Below, in pieces: positions 1 through 8,000 of a stretch of DNA of 64,000 bases (its first letter is position 1; each line of letters opens with the position of its first letter). The stretch is taken from positions 88,338 to 152,337 of the forward strand of contig NZ_JACJVN010000019.1 in NCBI RefSeq assembly GCF_014212015.1, written 5' to 3'. The notes below the pieces were generated by a model. It worked only from the letters and a program-made list of their open reading frames with translations. It had not been told where the DNA came from and searched no databases. Position numbers and translations under genes: made by a program. The DNA comes from Cohnella lubricantis (GTDB lineage: Bacteria > Bacillota > Bacilli > Paenibacillales > Paenibacillaceae).

Positions 1-28
1 TACGGATCGTAAGAGAGGAGCTGCCGTT

Positions 29-541
29 ATGCTGATCGGAGTCGTGTCCGACACCCATATGCCGCGAATGGCCAAAGCGCTGCCGCCGACGCTGGACGAT
101 GCGTTCCGGAAGGCGGATCGTATTCTGCACGCAGGCGATTGGACCGATCTGCGGGTGCTGGATGCCTTCGAGAAGCTGGCGCCGGTCGACGGCGTCGCAG
201 GCAATAACGACGGAGCGGAGATCGTCAGGCGGTTCGGCTGGCGCAAGATCATTCGCGTCGGAGGCGTCTCCATCGGCCTGGTCCATGGCCACGGCAGCGG
301 GGCCAGAACGGCGGCGGCGACGGAAGAGCGGGTGATCCGCGCGTTCAAGGACGACGATATCGATTGCATTGTGTTCGGTCACTCCCATGTCCCCGTTCTG
401 AAGGAAGTGAACGGGGTGCTGGTGTTCAATCCCGGCTCGCCGACGGATAAGCGGAGGCAGCCGCGGTATTCGTTTGGCCTGCTGGAGATTACGGATGGTC
501 GGATTAAGGCCAGACACCTTTTCTACGATAAGAAGGGTTAA
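29..541 (+). CDS. YfcE/MJ0936-family metallophosphoesterase
   Basis: Predicted cytosolic metal-dependent phosphodiesterase of about 170 residues, the usual size for the YfcE/YsnB/MJ0936 family. The five metal-site motifs appear in order: DTH near residue 8, GDWTD near 37, GNND near 58, VHGHG near 85, and GHSH near 117. The ATG follows a GAGGAG ribosome binding site by about 8 nt. Family members hydrolyse phosphodiesters such as bis-p-nitrophenyl phosphate in vitro, and the natural substrate is usually unknown. Its stop codon overlaps an ATG that opens a 38-codon frame running into the leader of the next gene. Confidence 0.88.
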   Translation: MLIGVVSDTHMPRMAKALPPTLDDAFRKADRILHAGDWTDLRVLDAFEKLAPVDGVAGNNDGAEIVRRFGWRKIIRVGGVSIGLVHGHGSGARTAAATEERVIRAFKDDDIDCIVFGHSHVPVLKEVNGVLVFNPGSPTDKRRQPRYSFGLLEITDGRIKARHLFYDKKG

Positions 542-579
542 TGGGCTTGCGCGGCCCAGCGCCCTGCCGATCGGATATA

Positions 580-608
580 TTGTGCTATGCGGCGGGTAGA
601 GATAGAAT
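580..608 (+). promoter_or_regulatory. Candidate SigA promoter for the bmrCD-like operon
   Basis: TTGTGC at 580-585 and TAGAAT at 603-608 are separated by 17 nt. A start near 615 would leave a leader of roughly 80 nt that contains the hairpin at 641-670. The -35 matches consensus only moderately. Confidence 0.4.
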
Positions 609-640
609 AGAAGCTAAGCTAATGTTCGGGCAAATGCAAT

Positions 641-670
641 GGAAGGGAACCGTCTAGGCGGTTTCCTTCC
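641..670 (+). promoter_or_regulatory. Leader hairpin before the bmrCD-like exporter
   Basis: Positions 641-652 pair with 659-670 in a 12-bp stem containing one G-U pair, with a 6-nt loop. No T run follows, so it is not an ordinary intrinsic terminator. A 38-codon reading frame (541-657), or an inner ATG at 622, ends with a TAG lying in the loop, so a translating ribosome would melt the 5' arm. In Bacillus subtilis, bmrCD is controlled by translation of the bmrB leader. A similar device here is inference. Confidence 0.5.
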
Positions 671-697
671 GTCGTTATGGCAGAAAGGACAATGCAC

Positions 698-2443
698 ATG
701 CGCTATTCGTCCAAGTACATCCGCAAATACGGGTTATCGTACATCGCCGCATTTCTGATGGTCGCCATGGAAGCCGTCGCCGATCTGCTCCAGCCGACGC
801 TGCTGTCGCGAATGATCGACGATGGCGTCGCGAAGCTGGATCAGTCGATCGTGCTCCATTACGGCGGACTGATGCTGCTGGTGACAGCCGCAGGTGCGCT
901 GGCCGCTTCCGGTCGGAACATCGTCGCAAGCCAAGTATCCCAGCGCTTCGGCTCAGAGCTGCGTTCGGATCTGTACGGGCACATTCAATCGCTCTCGCTG
1001 GGAAGCATCGACAAGTTCGACCGGGCGGGGTTGGTGACGCGACTGACGAACGACGTGACGCAGCTGCAAAATTTCGTGAACGGCATGATGCGCATTTTCG
1101 CGAAGGCGCCAATTCTGTGCATCGGCAGTCTCATGATGGCGATTCGGCTGAACCCGTCGCTCTCCACCGTGCTGATCGTCGTCGTTCCGATCGTCGCCGT
1201 ACTGATCTTCTTCAATTTGAAGATAGGCTTTCCGCTGTTCCTGCGGGTGCAGCGGGCGATGGATAGGCTGAACGGCATCATGCGCGAGTATTTGTCCGGC
1301 GTTCGCGTCGTCAAGGCGTTCAACCGATTCACGAGCGAGTCGGAGAAGTTCGCCGGCGTCAACGACGAATACCGCCTAAGCTCGATGCGCGCGATGCGCC
1401 GGATGGCAGTGTTCAACCCGGCTATTCTGCTGACGGTCAACTTCGGCATCGTGGCCGTGCTGTGGATCGGCGCGCTCCGCGTGGACGGGGGACAGATGCA
1501 GGTCGGACACATCGTCGCCTTCGTCAACTACATGACGCAGATTCTGTTCTCGCTCATGATGATCTCGATGGTGTTCAACATGCTCGTCCGTGCGAAGGCC
1601 TCCTACAGCCGCATCGGAGAAGTAATGGCAGCCGAATCGACGATGACGTGGACGGAAGGCGTAAGCCTTCCCGCGGGAAGCGAAGGAAGAATCGACTTCG
1701 ACCGCGTCTCGTTCTCTTATCATGGCGAGGACGGCGCTCCGGTGCTGAAGGACATTAGCCTGACGATTCTGCCGGGCCAGACGGTCGGCATTATCGGATC
1801 GACGGGCTCGGGCAAGAGCTCGCTCGTCGGGCTCGTCATGCGCTTCTACGATGCGACGGGCGGCGCTGTGCGGCTGGACGGCGCGGACGTCCGCAAGCTG
1901 GATCCGAGCCTCATTCGGGACAAGGCGGCCATCGTGCCGCAGAAGGCGATGCTGTTCTCGGGGACGATCATGGACAATATCCGATGGGGCAAGGAAGACG
2001 CCACGGAGGAAGAGGTGGCGGCGGCGGCGCGGATGGCGGCGGCGCATGACTTCATCTCCGCGCTGCCGGAAGGGTATCAGACCAAGCTCGGGCAAGGAGG
2101 CGTTAACCTGTCCGGCGGGCAGAAGCAGCGGGTGTCAATCGCGAGAGCGCTCGTTCGCCAGCCTCGCATCTTGATTCTCGACGACTGCACGAGCGCGGTA
2201 GACGCCGCCACAGAAGCGTCCATCAAGCAGGCGCTGCGAGAATATGCGCAGGGGCTGACTTGTCTGCTCATCGCGCAGCGCATCACGTCCGTCATGGATG
2301 CGGACCACATTCTCGTGCTCGACGGCGGCGCGGTCGCCGGCTTCGGCACGCATGAAGAGCTGATGCAGGATTGCGTCGTCTATCAAGAAATCTACCGTTC
2401 GCAGATCGGCAAGGAGGTGGGCGCGGATGGCGCAACAGCCTAA
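698..2443 (+). CDS. bmrC: BmrC/YheI-like multidrug ABC half-transporter, degenerate-site subunit
   Basis: ABC exporter half: six transmembrane helices in about residues 15-310, then a nucleotide-binding domain. Walker A is GSTGSGKSS near residue 367, the signature is LSGGQ near 470, and Walker B is LILDD near 491. Walker B has Asp where the catalytic Glu normally sits, as in the degenerate-site subunit BmrC of the heterodimer BmrCD. I chose the ATG at 698 because AAAGGA lies about 8 nt before it. ATGs at 677 and 692 are also in frame, but 677 precedes that site. The gene overlaps the partner gene by 17 nt, so the two are surely co-translated. Likely role: drug efflux across the plasma membrane. 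Confidence 0.85.
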   Translation: MRYSSKYIRKYGLSYIAAFLMVAMEAVADLLQPTLLSRMIDDGVAKLDQSIVLHYGGLMLLVTAAGALAASGRNIVASQVSQRFGSELRSDLYGHIQSLSLGSIDKFDRAGLVTRLTNDVTQLQNFVNGMMRIFAKAPILCIGSLMMAIRLNPSLSTVLIVVVPIVAVLIFFNLKIGFPLFLRVQRAMDRLNGIMREYLSGVRVVKAFNRFTSESEKFAGVNDEYRLSSMRAMRRMAVFNPAILLTVNFGIVAVLWIGALRVDGGQMQVGHIVAFVNYMTQILFSLMMISMVFNMLVRAKASYSRIGEVMAAESTMTWTEGVSLPAGSEGRIDFDRVSFSYHGEDGAPVLKDISLTILPGQTVGIIGSTGSGKSSLVGLVMRFYDATGGAVRLDGADVRKLDPSLIRDKAAIVPQKAMLFSGTIMDNIRWGKEDATEEEVAAAARMAAAHDFISALPEGYQTKLGQGGVNLSGGQKQRVSIARALVRQPRILILDDCTSAVDAATEASIKQALREYAQGLTCLLIAQRITSVMDADHILVLDGGAVAGFGTHEELMQDCVVYQEIYRSQIGKEVGADGATA

Positions 2444-4439
2444 TCCGAATGCAGGGCTCACCGCCGGCGCAAGCGCAGCTTCGGGCTCCTCCAGTGCAGG
2501 CGCTGGTGCTGGGACTGGTGCAGGCGCTGCCGTGGGGGCGGGCGCTGCATCCTCGGCCAGCGGAGCTTCCGCCAGGGAAGGCTTGGCTGCCAGCGGCTCC
2601 GCAGGCTCTGCCGGCGCGAGCCCGCCGGAGGTTCACGTCGGCCATGGCCGACCGCCGGTTCGGGGACGCGGAGGCCCCGTGCAGAAGCCCAAAAACATGC
2701 GAGGCACGCTGCGGCGCCTGTGGGAATTCGTCGGCAAGGAGCGCAGGTGGCTCGCGATCGTCTTCCTCTTCGTGCTCGTTGATTCTGCCCTTACGCTGGC
2801 GGGGCCGTATCTGATCGGCACGTCCGTCGACGCAGCCGCAGACAGTTCCGGCGTCGACTTCCGACTGCTGACCATCGCTCTTATCGCGCTCGCCGCCGCC
2901 TATATTGGAGACGCCGTGCTTACTTGGCTGCAGGGCTGGCTCATGGCCGGCGTCTCGCAACGAATTGTGCGCAGCCTGCGCGAATCGCTGTTCGCGAAGC
3001 TGCACAAGCTGCCGCTCGCGTACTTCGATACGCGCCGCCACGGGGAGATCATGAGCCGGCTGTCCAACGACATCGACAACGTCAGCATGACGGTCTCGCA
3101 GACGACGTCGCAATTGATGACCGGCGCGATCGCCATCGTCGGCTCGCTCGTCATGATGCTCGTCCTCAGCCCGCTGCTCACGCTGGCCAGCCTCATCACC
3201 GTTCCGCTCGTCTATCTGCTCGCGAGGACGATTACGAAGCGGACGTCCGTGCTGTTCAAGCAGCAGCAGGCGCAGCTCGGCATGCTGAACGGACAGATCG
3301 AGGAGACGATCTCGGGCGTCGAAGCGGTCAAGTCGTTCAACCGCGAACGGCAAGTGGTCGCGAGCTTCGAGGAGACGAACAGGAAGCTTCGGGACATCGG
3401 CATTCGGGCGCAGATCTGGTCGGGATTCCTCATGCCGCTGCTCAGCGTCATTAACAATATCGGCTTCGCCGCGGTCGCGATCGTCGGCGGTACGCTTGCG
3501 GTCAAAGGGATCATCACCGTCGGCGTCATCGCCAGCTTCATCAGCTATTCGCGCCAATTCGTGCGCCCGCTGAACGACCTGGCGAACATCTACAACATGC
3601 TGCAATCGGGCATTGCCGGAGCGGAGCGCGTGTTCGAGCTGCTCGACGAGAAGGAGGAGCCGGTCGACGAACCGGGAGCCGTCACGCTTCAGTCGCCGAA
3701 GGGCGAGGTGGTGTTCGATCACGTTCAGTTCGGCTATCGCGCCGATACTCCGATCGTGCGGGGGATGAGCTTCCGGGCGGAAGCGGGAACGAACGTCGCC
3801 TTAGTCGGCCCGACCGGCGCGGGCAAGACGACGATCGTGAATCTACTGACGCGCTTCTACGATGTGACGGGAGGCAGCGTCCGCATCGACGGCAAGGATG
3901 TCCGCGAATATACGCGCGACAGCCTGCGCGTGTTCGGCATCGTGCTGCAGGACACGTATTTATTCTCCGGAACGATCAGAGACAACATTAAGTACGGCAA
4001 GCCGGATGCGACGGACGAGGAAGTACGGGAAGCGGCCATGACGGCCAACGCTGACGGCTTCATTCGGCTGCTCCCGAAGCAGTACGACACGGAGCTGACC
4101 GAGAACGGCGGCAACTTGAGCCAAGGGCAGCGGCAACTGCTGGCCATCGCCAGCGTCGTGCTGGCGAAGCCGTCCATTCTTATTCTCGACGAAGCGACCA
4201 GCAGCATCGATACGCGGACCGAACGGCATATTCAGGACGCGCTGCTCCATATTATGAAGGGGCGGACGGCGTTCATCATCGCCCACCGCCTGAACACCAT
4301 CCGCGACGCGGACACGATCATGGTCATCGACAAGGGGAGCATCGTCGAATCCGGTTCGCACGACGAGCTGATCGGGCGGCAAGGCGTCTATTATCGTATG
4401 TACTATAATCAATTTAAGAATGTCGTCGATGGAGCCTAA
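2427..4439 (+). CDS. bmrD: BmrD/YheH-like multidrug ABC half-transporter, catalytic subunit
   Basis: Partner half-transporter. Six transmembrane helices lie in about residues 105-390, followed by Walker A GPTGAGKTT (near 460), a variant signature LSQGQ (near 562), and Walker B LILDEA with the catalytic Glu (near 584). The division of labour with the upstream gene (Asp Walker B with LSGGQ there, Glu Walker B with LSQGQ here) is the hallmark of asymmetric heterodimeric exporters. The length, 670 residues, matches BmrD/YheH. The first 65 or so residues are unusual: almost pure Ala, Gly and Ser with a Pro-rich end, probably disordered and cytosolic. The ATG follows AAGGAGG by about 9 nt. Confidence 0.87.
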   Translation: MAQQPNPNAGLTAGASAASGSSSAGAGAGTGAGAAVGAGAASSASGASAREGLAASGSAGSAGASPPEVHVGHGRPPVRGRGGPVQKPKNMRGTLRRLWEFVGKERRWLAIVFLFVLVDSALTLAGPYLIGTSVDAAADSSGVDFRLLTIALIALAAAYIGDAVLTWLQGWLMAGVSQRIVRSLRESLFAKLHKLPLAYFDTRRHGEIMSRLSNDIDNVSMTVSQTTSQLMTGAIAIVGSLVMMLVLSPLLTLASLITVPLVYLLARTITKRTSVLFKQQQAQLGMLNGQIEETISGVEAVKSFNRERQVVASFEETNRKLRDIGIRAQIWSGFLMPLLSVINNIGFAAVAIVGGTLAVKGIITVGVIASFISYSRQFVRPLNDLANIYNMLQSGIAGAERVFELLDEKEEPVDEPGAVTLQSPKGEVVFDHVQFGYRADTPIVRGMSFRAEAGTNVALVGPTGAGKTTIVNLLTRFYDVTGGSVRIDGKDVREYTRDSLRVFGIVLQDTYLFSGTIRDNIKYGKPDATDEEVREAAMTANADGFIRLLPKQYDTELTENGGNLSQGQRQLLAIASVVLAKPSILILDEATSSIDTRTERHIQDALLHIMKGRTAFIIAHRLNTIRDADTIMVIDKGSIVESGSHDELIGRQGVYYRMYYNQFKNVVDGA

Positions 4440-4473
4440 ATCTCTGCGAACGCCGCATTCGGAAGGTTCGTGA

Positions 4474-5079
4474 TTGCCCATGCAATTCGTTAACGATGCC
4501 ATCGACTGGCTGCTATCCGTCACACAGCTCGATGGCTTCCAAATCATATTGCTAACTTTACCGCTCGCTATCATTCAGAATTTCTTAGGGTGTTTTCCGT
4601 TTGCGACGCTTATTCTGCTGCACATCTCGGCGCTTGGGATTGTCAACGGTTTAATCATCAGCTGGCTGGTCAGCATCGTGGCATCGCTCGTTGTTTATTT
4701 CTGCTGCCGCTATTGGTTCGCAGAATGGTTCGATCGGAAGATGTCGCGATTCGAGACGAAGTATGAGAAGTGGAAAAAGTATTTTCAGCTGTACGGTGTA
4801 TGGACGATTATCCTCATGCGTACGCTGCCGATCATGCCGAACAACGTGATCGCGTTCCTCTCGTCGATCTCATCGATTCGGCCGCACGCTTATCTGATCT
4901 CATCGATCATCGGCAATCTGTCGCACATCTGGCTGTTCGGCATTATTAGCTCTTCCATCGTGTTCCCGGACACTGACATTCGGGTGCTGCTCGGGGCTTA
5001 TCTTGTGTTCTTCGCCCTGATGACGGTTGCCTTCTTCGTGTATTTGCGCATGAACAAAACGGCGGGCAGCCGCGCTTAG
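4474..5079 (+). CDS. VTT-domain (DedA/TVP38-like) membrane protein
   Basis: Integral membrane protein of about 200 residues with hydrophobic segments near 22-42, 48-75, 110-130, 140-160 and 170-190. The arrangement, including the LMRTLPIMPNNVIAFLSS stretch with its central Pro, resembles the VTT/SNARE-associated family whose bacterial members move lipids across the membrane. GGAAGG at 4461-4466 favours the TTG at 4474 (7 nt spacing). The ATG at 4480 is the alternative. It lies 34 nt after bmrD and may share its transcript. Confidence 0.7.
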   Translation: MPMQFVNDAIDWLLSVTQLDGFQIILLTLPLAIIQNFLGCFPFATLILLHISALGIVNGLIISWLVSIVASLVVYFCCRYWFAEWFDRKMSRFETKYEKWKKYFQLYGVWTIILMRTLPIMPNNVIAFLSSISSIRPHAYLISSIIGNLSHIWLFGIISSSIVFPDTDIRVLLGAYLVFFALMTVAFFVYLRMNKTAGSRA

Positions 5080-5335
5080 ACGTGCGCCTACTATGCGTCT
5101 TGGCTTTGGCCGACTAATTGTATTTTGTACAACTAATTCTTTTGGATTGGGGCTCCGTACGCCATCTAGTTGCATATGTCCGCTTAATTGCGCCTCAATT
5201 GCTTCAATCGCCGAATTACGCTCCATTTAATTGCACACTTGCACTTAGCGGCGGGGGCCAGACGCATCACGCTTCAACGAAGTGTAGAAATACAATAAGA
5301 GGCTTCGAGAAGCCTCCAAGGAGTGAACCGACAGG
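5080..5335. repeat. Gene-free spacer with short TAATTG/TAGTTG repeats
   Basis: No gene is visible. The spacer holds several copies of a short unit (CTAATTGTA near 5115, CTAGTTGCA near 5168, TTAATTGCG near 5184, TTAATTGCA near 5227), some in inverted arrangement. It looks like a small intergenic repeat. Its right end has TACAAT (5291-5296) and a perfect 8-bp hairpin (about 5299-5316) just before the ribosome binding site of the next gene. Confidence 0.4.
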
Positions 5336-6169
5336 ATGTTGAAGTGGGACGGGCACACGCATACGCGCTTCTGCTATCACGGGAGCGGCGCGGAGCTTAG
5401 CGAATATGTGGATCGCGCGATTGCGCTCGACTTCGAGCGTTACTCCGTTACGGAGCATCCGCCGCTGCCGGAGCGTTGGGTTCCGGATGAGCGCTTGATG
5501 GACGAGCTCGCCATGCCGCTGGCGGAGCTTCCGGCTTATATCGAGTACGTGCAGCGAGTGAAAAAGCAGTATGAAGGCCGAATCGAACTGACGGTCGGCC
5601 TCGAGATGGATTATCTGCACGGAAGCACATCGTTCTCCGACGAACTGATGAAGCCGTACTTGGACGTGCTCGAAGACGCGGTCGTATCCGTTCATTACTT
5701 GCCGGGCGAGGACGGCATGTACTGCGTCGACTTCACAGCAGACGACCTGCGGCGGAATCTGCTGCCCGCGTACGGCTCGATGGATAGCCTAGCGGATGCA
5801 TACTTTGACCATATGGAGCAGGCGATCGCTTGGGCGTCGAAGCTTCCGATGCGTAAGCGCGTAGGGCACCCGCTGCTCATTCAGAAGTTCCGGACGGAGC
5901 TGCCGCCGATTGGCGAGGCGCTGCTGAACCGCCGGCTGGAGCGCATCGTGCGCCTGCTGGCCGAGTCCGGCGTCGGACTCGACGTCAACACGGCAGGGCT
6001 GCGCGTGCCGACGTGCGGACAAGCGTATGCGCCGGACTGGTTCGTGCGCAAGTGCCAAGCGGCGGGGGTCGAAGTCGTCTACGGCTCCGACGCGCACAAG
6101 CCGGAGCAGGTCGGCTTCGGCTATGACTGGTTCGCCGCTGCCGCCGCCGGTGGCAGCGGCAGCGCGTAA
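5336..6169 (+). CDS. PHP-domain histidinol-phosphatase
   Basis: Protein of 277 residues of the HisJ/HisK type, which removes phosphate from histidinol phosphate in histidine synthesis. The PHP metal motif DGHTH is at the N-terminus, followed by TEHPP near residue 41, GLEMDY near 85 and the late SDAHKP motif near 248. The family uses a trinuclear metal centre. AAGGAG precedes the ATG by 12 nt. No other his genes are nearby, so an alternative phosphoesterase role is possible. Confidence 0.8.
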   Translation: MLKWDGHTHTRFCYHGSGAELSEYVDRAIALDFERYSVTEHPPLPERWVPDERLMDELAMPLAELPAYIEYVQRVKKQYEGRIELTVGLEMDYLHGSTSFSDELMKPYLDVLEDAVVSVHYLPGEDGMYCVDFTADDLRRNLLPAYGSMDSLADAYFDHMEQAIAWASKLPMRKRVGHPLLIQKFRTELPPIGEALLNRRLERIVRLLAESGVGLDVNTAGLRVPTCGQAYAPDWFVRKCQAAGVEVVYGSDAHKPEQVGFGYDWFAAAAAGGSGSA

Positions 6170-6212
6170 GCCCCAGCGGCTTGTGCGAGCGAGCGACGCC
6201 GGAATGGACTGC

Positions 6213-6235
6213 GTAAGCCCTCCTCGAGGGCTTAC
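6213..6235. terminator. Perfect hairpin between convergent genes
   Basis: A 10-bp perfect stem (6213-6222 with 6226-6235) with a 3-nt loop lies between the convergent phosphatase and opuA genes. There is no clear T run on either strand, so termination activity is only likely. Confidence 0.45.
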
Positions 6236-6269
6236 GGCAACGGGCTGTACTATAATAAGGAAGCGCTTC

Positions 6270-8000
6270 TCACCTCAAATCCTCGATAGACTGAACATCC
6301 TCCATATACTCCGGAACGACCAATCCCAGCTTCGTGCCTGACAGGTTCGGCCCCAGGTCCTCGAAGCTGCCTTTGTATTGGTTGTAATAGTCGATCGACG
6401 TCGTCGGCAGCCACGCGGCGACCATCGCATCGGCGTCGCCTCCGGCGATGCCGGCCCACATCGGACCGATCTCCACCTGCAGCAGCTCCGCTTTGTAGCC
6501 AAGCTTCTTCTCCAGCACGGAGCCGACGACGTTCGTGCTCGCGATCTCGGAATCCCACGCGACGAGAGCAAGCCGGATCGTCTGACCGGAGGCTGGAGGG
6601 ATTCCTTCGGTCCACTTGGCGACGACGTCCGGATGCTCGTCGACCCACTTGTCAGCGGCGGCAGCCGGGTCCATGCCGTCCGCGATCAGGCTCATGACGG
6701 CCTCCATGTCCGAAGGCTGCCACGAGAAGCGGTCGAGGAACTGATACGCGGACGCCATATCGTTCTTCAACCCGAGCCTAACGATCGTATGAATCTCCTC
6801 GCTGCCTCCGAACGACTGCTTCGGATCGTCCAAATACTTCAGCTTGAATTTGATAAACATCCAATGCGGTGTCCAGCCCGTGACGATGATCGGCTGCTGC
6901 TGCGAAAATGCCTGGCTCAAAGCGGCAGTCATCGCCGTGCCGGAGCCTTCGACCAGCCGCCAGTCGTCCAGACCGTAATCCTGCATCGCCTTGGCCGTCG
7001 CCTTCATGAGACCCGAGCCGGGATCGATGCCGATGATCTCGGAGCCCACTTGCTGCGCAATCTCGTTATCTGATCCCGTCCTGTTCATGGCCCACTGCGT
7101 GATGCCGGCAGCAATCAGCACGGCGACTGCCGCCGCCGTGATCCAAGCCGTTCGGCGGAAGCTGCCCGCACGAGTGCGGCGCTTGCCGCCGACTGCCTTC
7201 TGCGAGAGCCGGTCGAGCAGGATGGCGAGGATCACGACGGCGAGGCCGGCTTCGAAGCCTTGGCCGGTATTGAGCTGCGTGACGGCGCGATAGACGTCCG
7301 CGCCAATGCCTTGCGCGCCGATCATAGAGGCGATGACGACCATCGACAGCGACAGCATGATGGTCTGATTAACGCCGGCCATCATGTTCGGCAGCGCGAG
7401 CGGAAGCTGCACCTGAAGCAGCTTCTGACCCGGCGTCGTGCCGAACGAATCGGCGGCTTCGATGAGATCGCCCGGCACTTGCTTAATGCCGAGCAGCGTC
7501 AGCCGGATCGTCGGCGGGATCGCGAAGATGACGGACGCGATCACCCCCGGCACGACGCCGAGGCCGAAGAACGTCACGGCAGGGATAAGGTAGACGAAGG
7601 CGGGCATCGTCTGCATGAAGTCGAGCAGCGGCGTCAGAATGCTGCGGACAGTCCGGTTAGCGGCGCACCAGATACCAAGCGGGATGCCGACGACGATCGA
7701 GATGAGCGATGCGGTTAACACGAGCGCCGTCGACTCCATCGTGTTGTCCCAATAGCCCAGATTCCAGATGAGCAGCAGCCCGATAACCGTGAGCAGAGCC
7801 ATCGACCACCTGCCCAGCCGATAACCGAGCGCCGCCAGGGCGAGGATGATTAGCCAGAAGGGCAGCAGATGCAGCAGAGCGGAGAAGGCGTATACCGTTC
7901 CGCCAATGGCTGCGGACAGAATATCGAACAGCCAGCCCAGATTCGTGCCCAGCCAATCGACGACGGCCTCCACCCATTGGTCGAGGGGCAGCTTCGGCAT
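6270..8000 (-). CDS. Glycine betaine ABC importer, fused permease and substrate-binding protein (OpuABC type)
   Basis: The first 290 or so residues are the OpuAB-like permease with several membrane segments and the coupling-loop region around RLTLLGIKQVPGDLIEAA. A further membrane anchor near residue 300 leads into an OpuAC/ProX-type binding domain (about 320-576) exposed outside the cell. Aromatic residues in WTPHWMF and similar stretches fit a tryptophan cage for quaternary ammonium ligands. The fusion matches the OpuABC layout known from Lactococcus. The ATG starts exactly where the stop of the upstream ATPase gene ends, so the two form one operon for osmoprotectant uptake. Confidence 0.9.
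   Translation of the reverse strand: MPKLPLDQWVEAVVDWLGTNLGWLFDILSAAIGGTVYAFSALLHLLPFWLIILALAALGYRLGRWSMALLTVIGLLLIWNLGYWDNTMESTALVLTASLISIVVGIPLGIWCAANRTVRSILTPLLDFMQTMPAFVYLIPAVTFFGLGVVPGVIASVIFAIPPTIRLTLLGIKQVPGDLIEAADSFGTTPGQKLLQVQLPLALPNMMAGVNQTIMLSLSMVVIASMIGAQGIGADVYRAVTQLNTGQGFEAGLAVVILAILLDRLSQKAVGGKRRTRAGSFRRTAWITAAAVAVLIAAGITQWAMNRTGSDNEIAQQVGSEIIGIDPGSGLMKATAKAMQDYGLDDWRLVEGSGTAMTAALSQAFSQQQPIIVTGWTPHWMFIKFKLKYLDDPKQSFGGSEEIHTIVRLGLKNDMASAYQFLDRFSWQPSDMEAVMSLIADGMDPAAAADKWVDEHPDVVAKWTEGIPPASGQTIRLALVAWDSEIASTNVVGSVLEKKLGYKAELLQVEIGPMWAGIAGGDADAMVAAWLPTTSIDYYNQYKGSFEDLGPNLSGTKLGLVVPEYMEDVQSIEDLR

Noticed and set aside
641..670. Leader hairpin as an intrinsic terminator
   Set aside because: No T run follows on either strand. 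It is kept as a regulatory hairpin only.
2292..3722. Long minus-strand frame (476 codons) opposite the bmrC/bmrD genes
   Set aside because: It is the mirror of a GC-rich coding strand: it has no ribosome binding site or recognisable domain and is rich in Arg, His and Asp. The same applies to the long minus-strand frames at 9964-11079, 19237-20475, 35205-36338, 41095-42156, 43923-44999 and 46304-47575.
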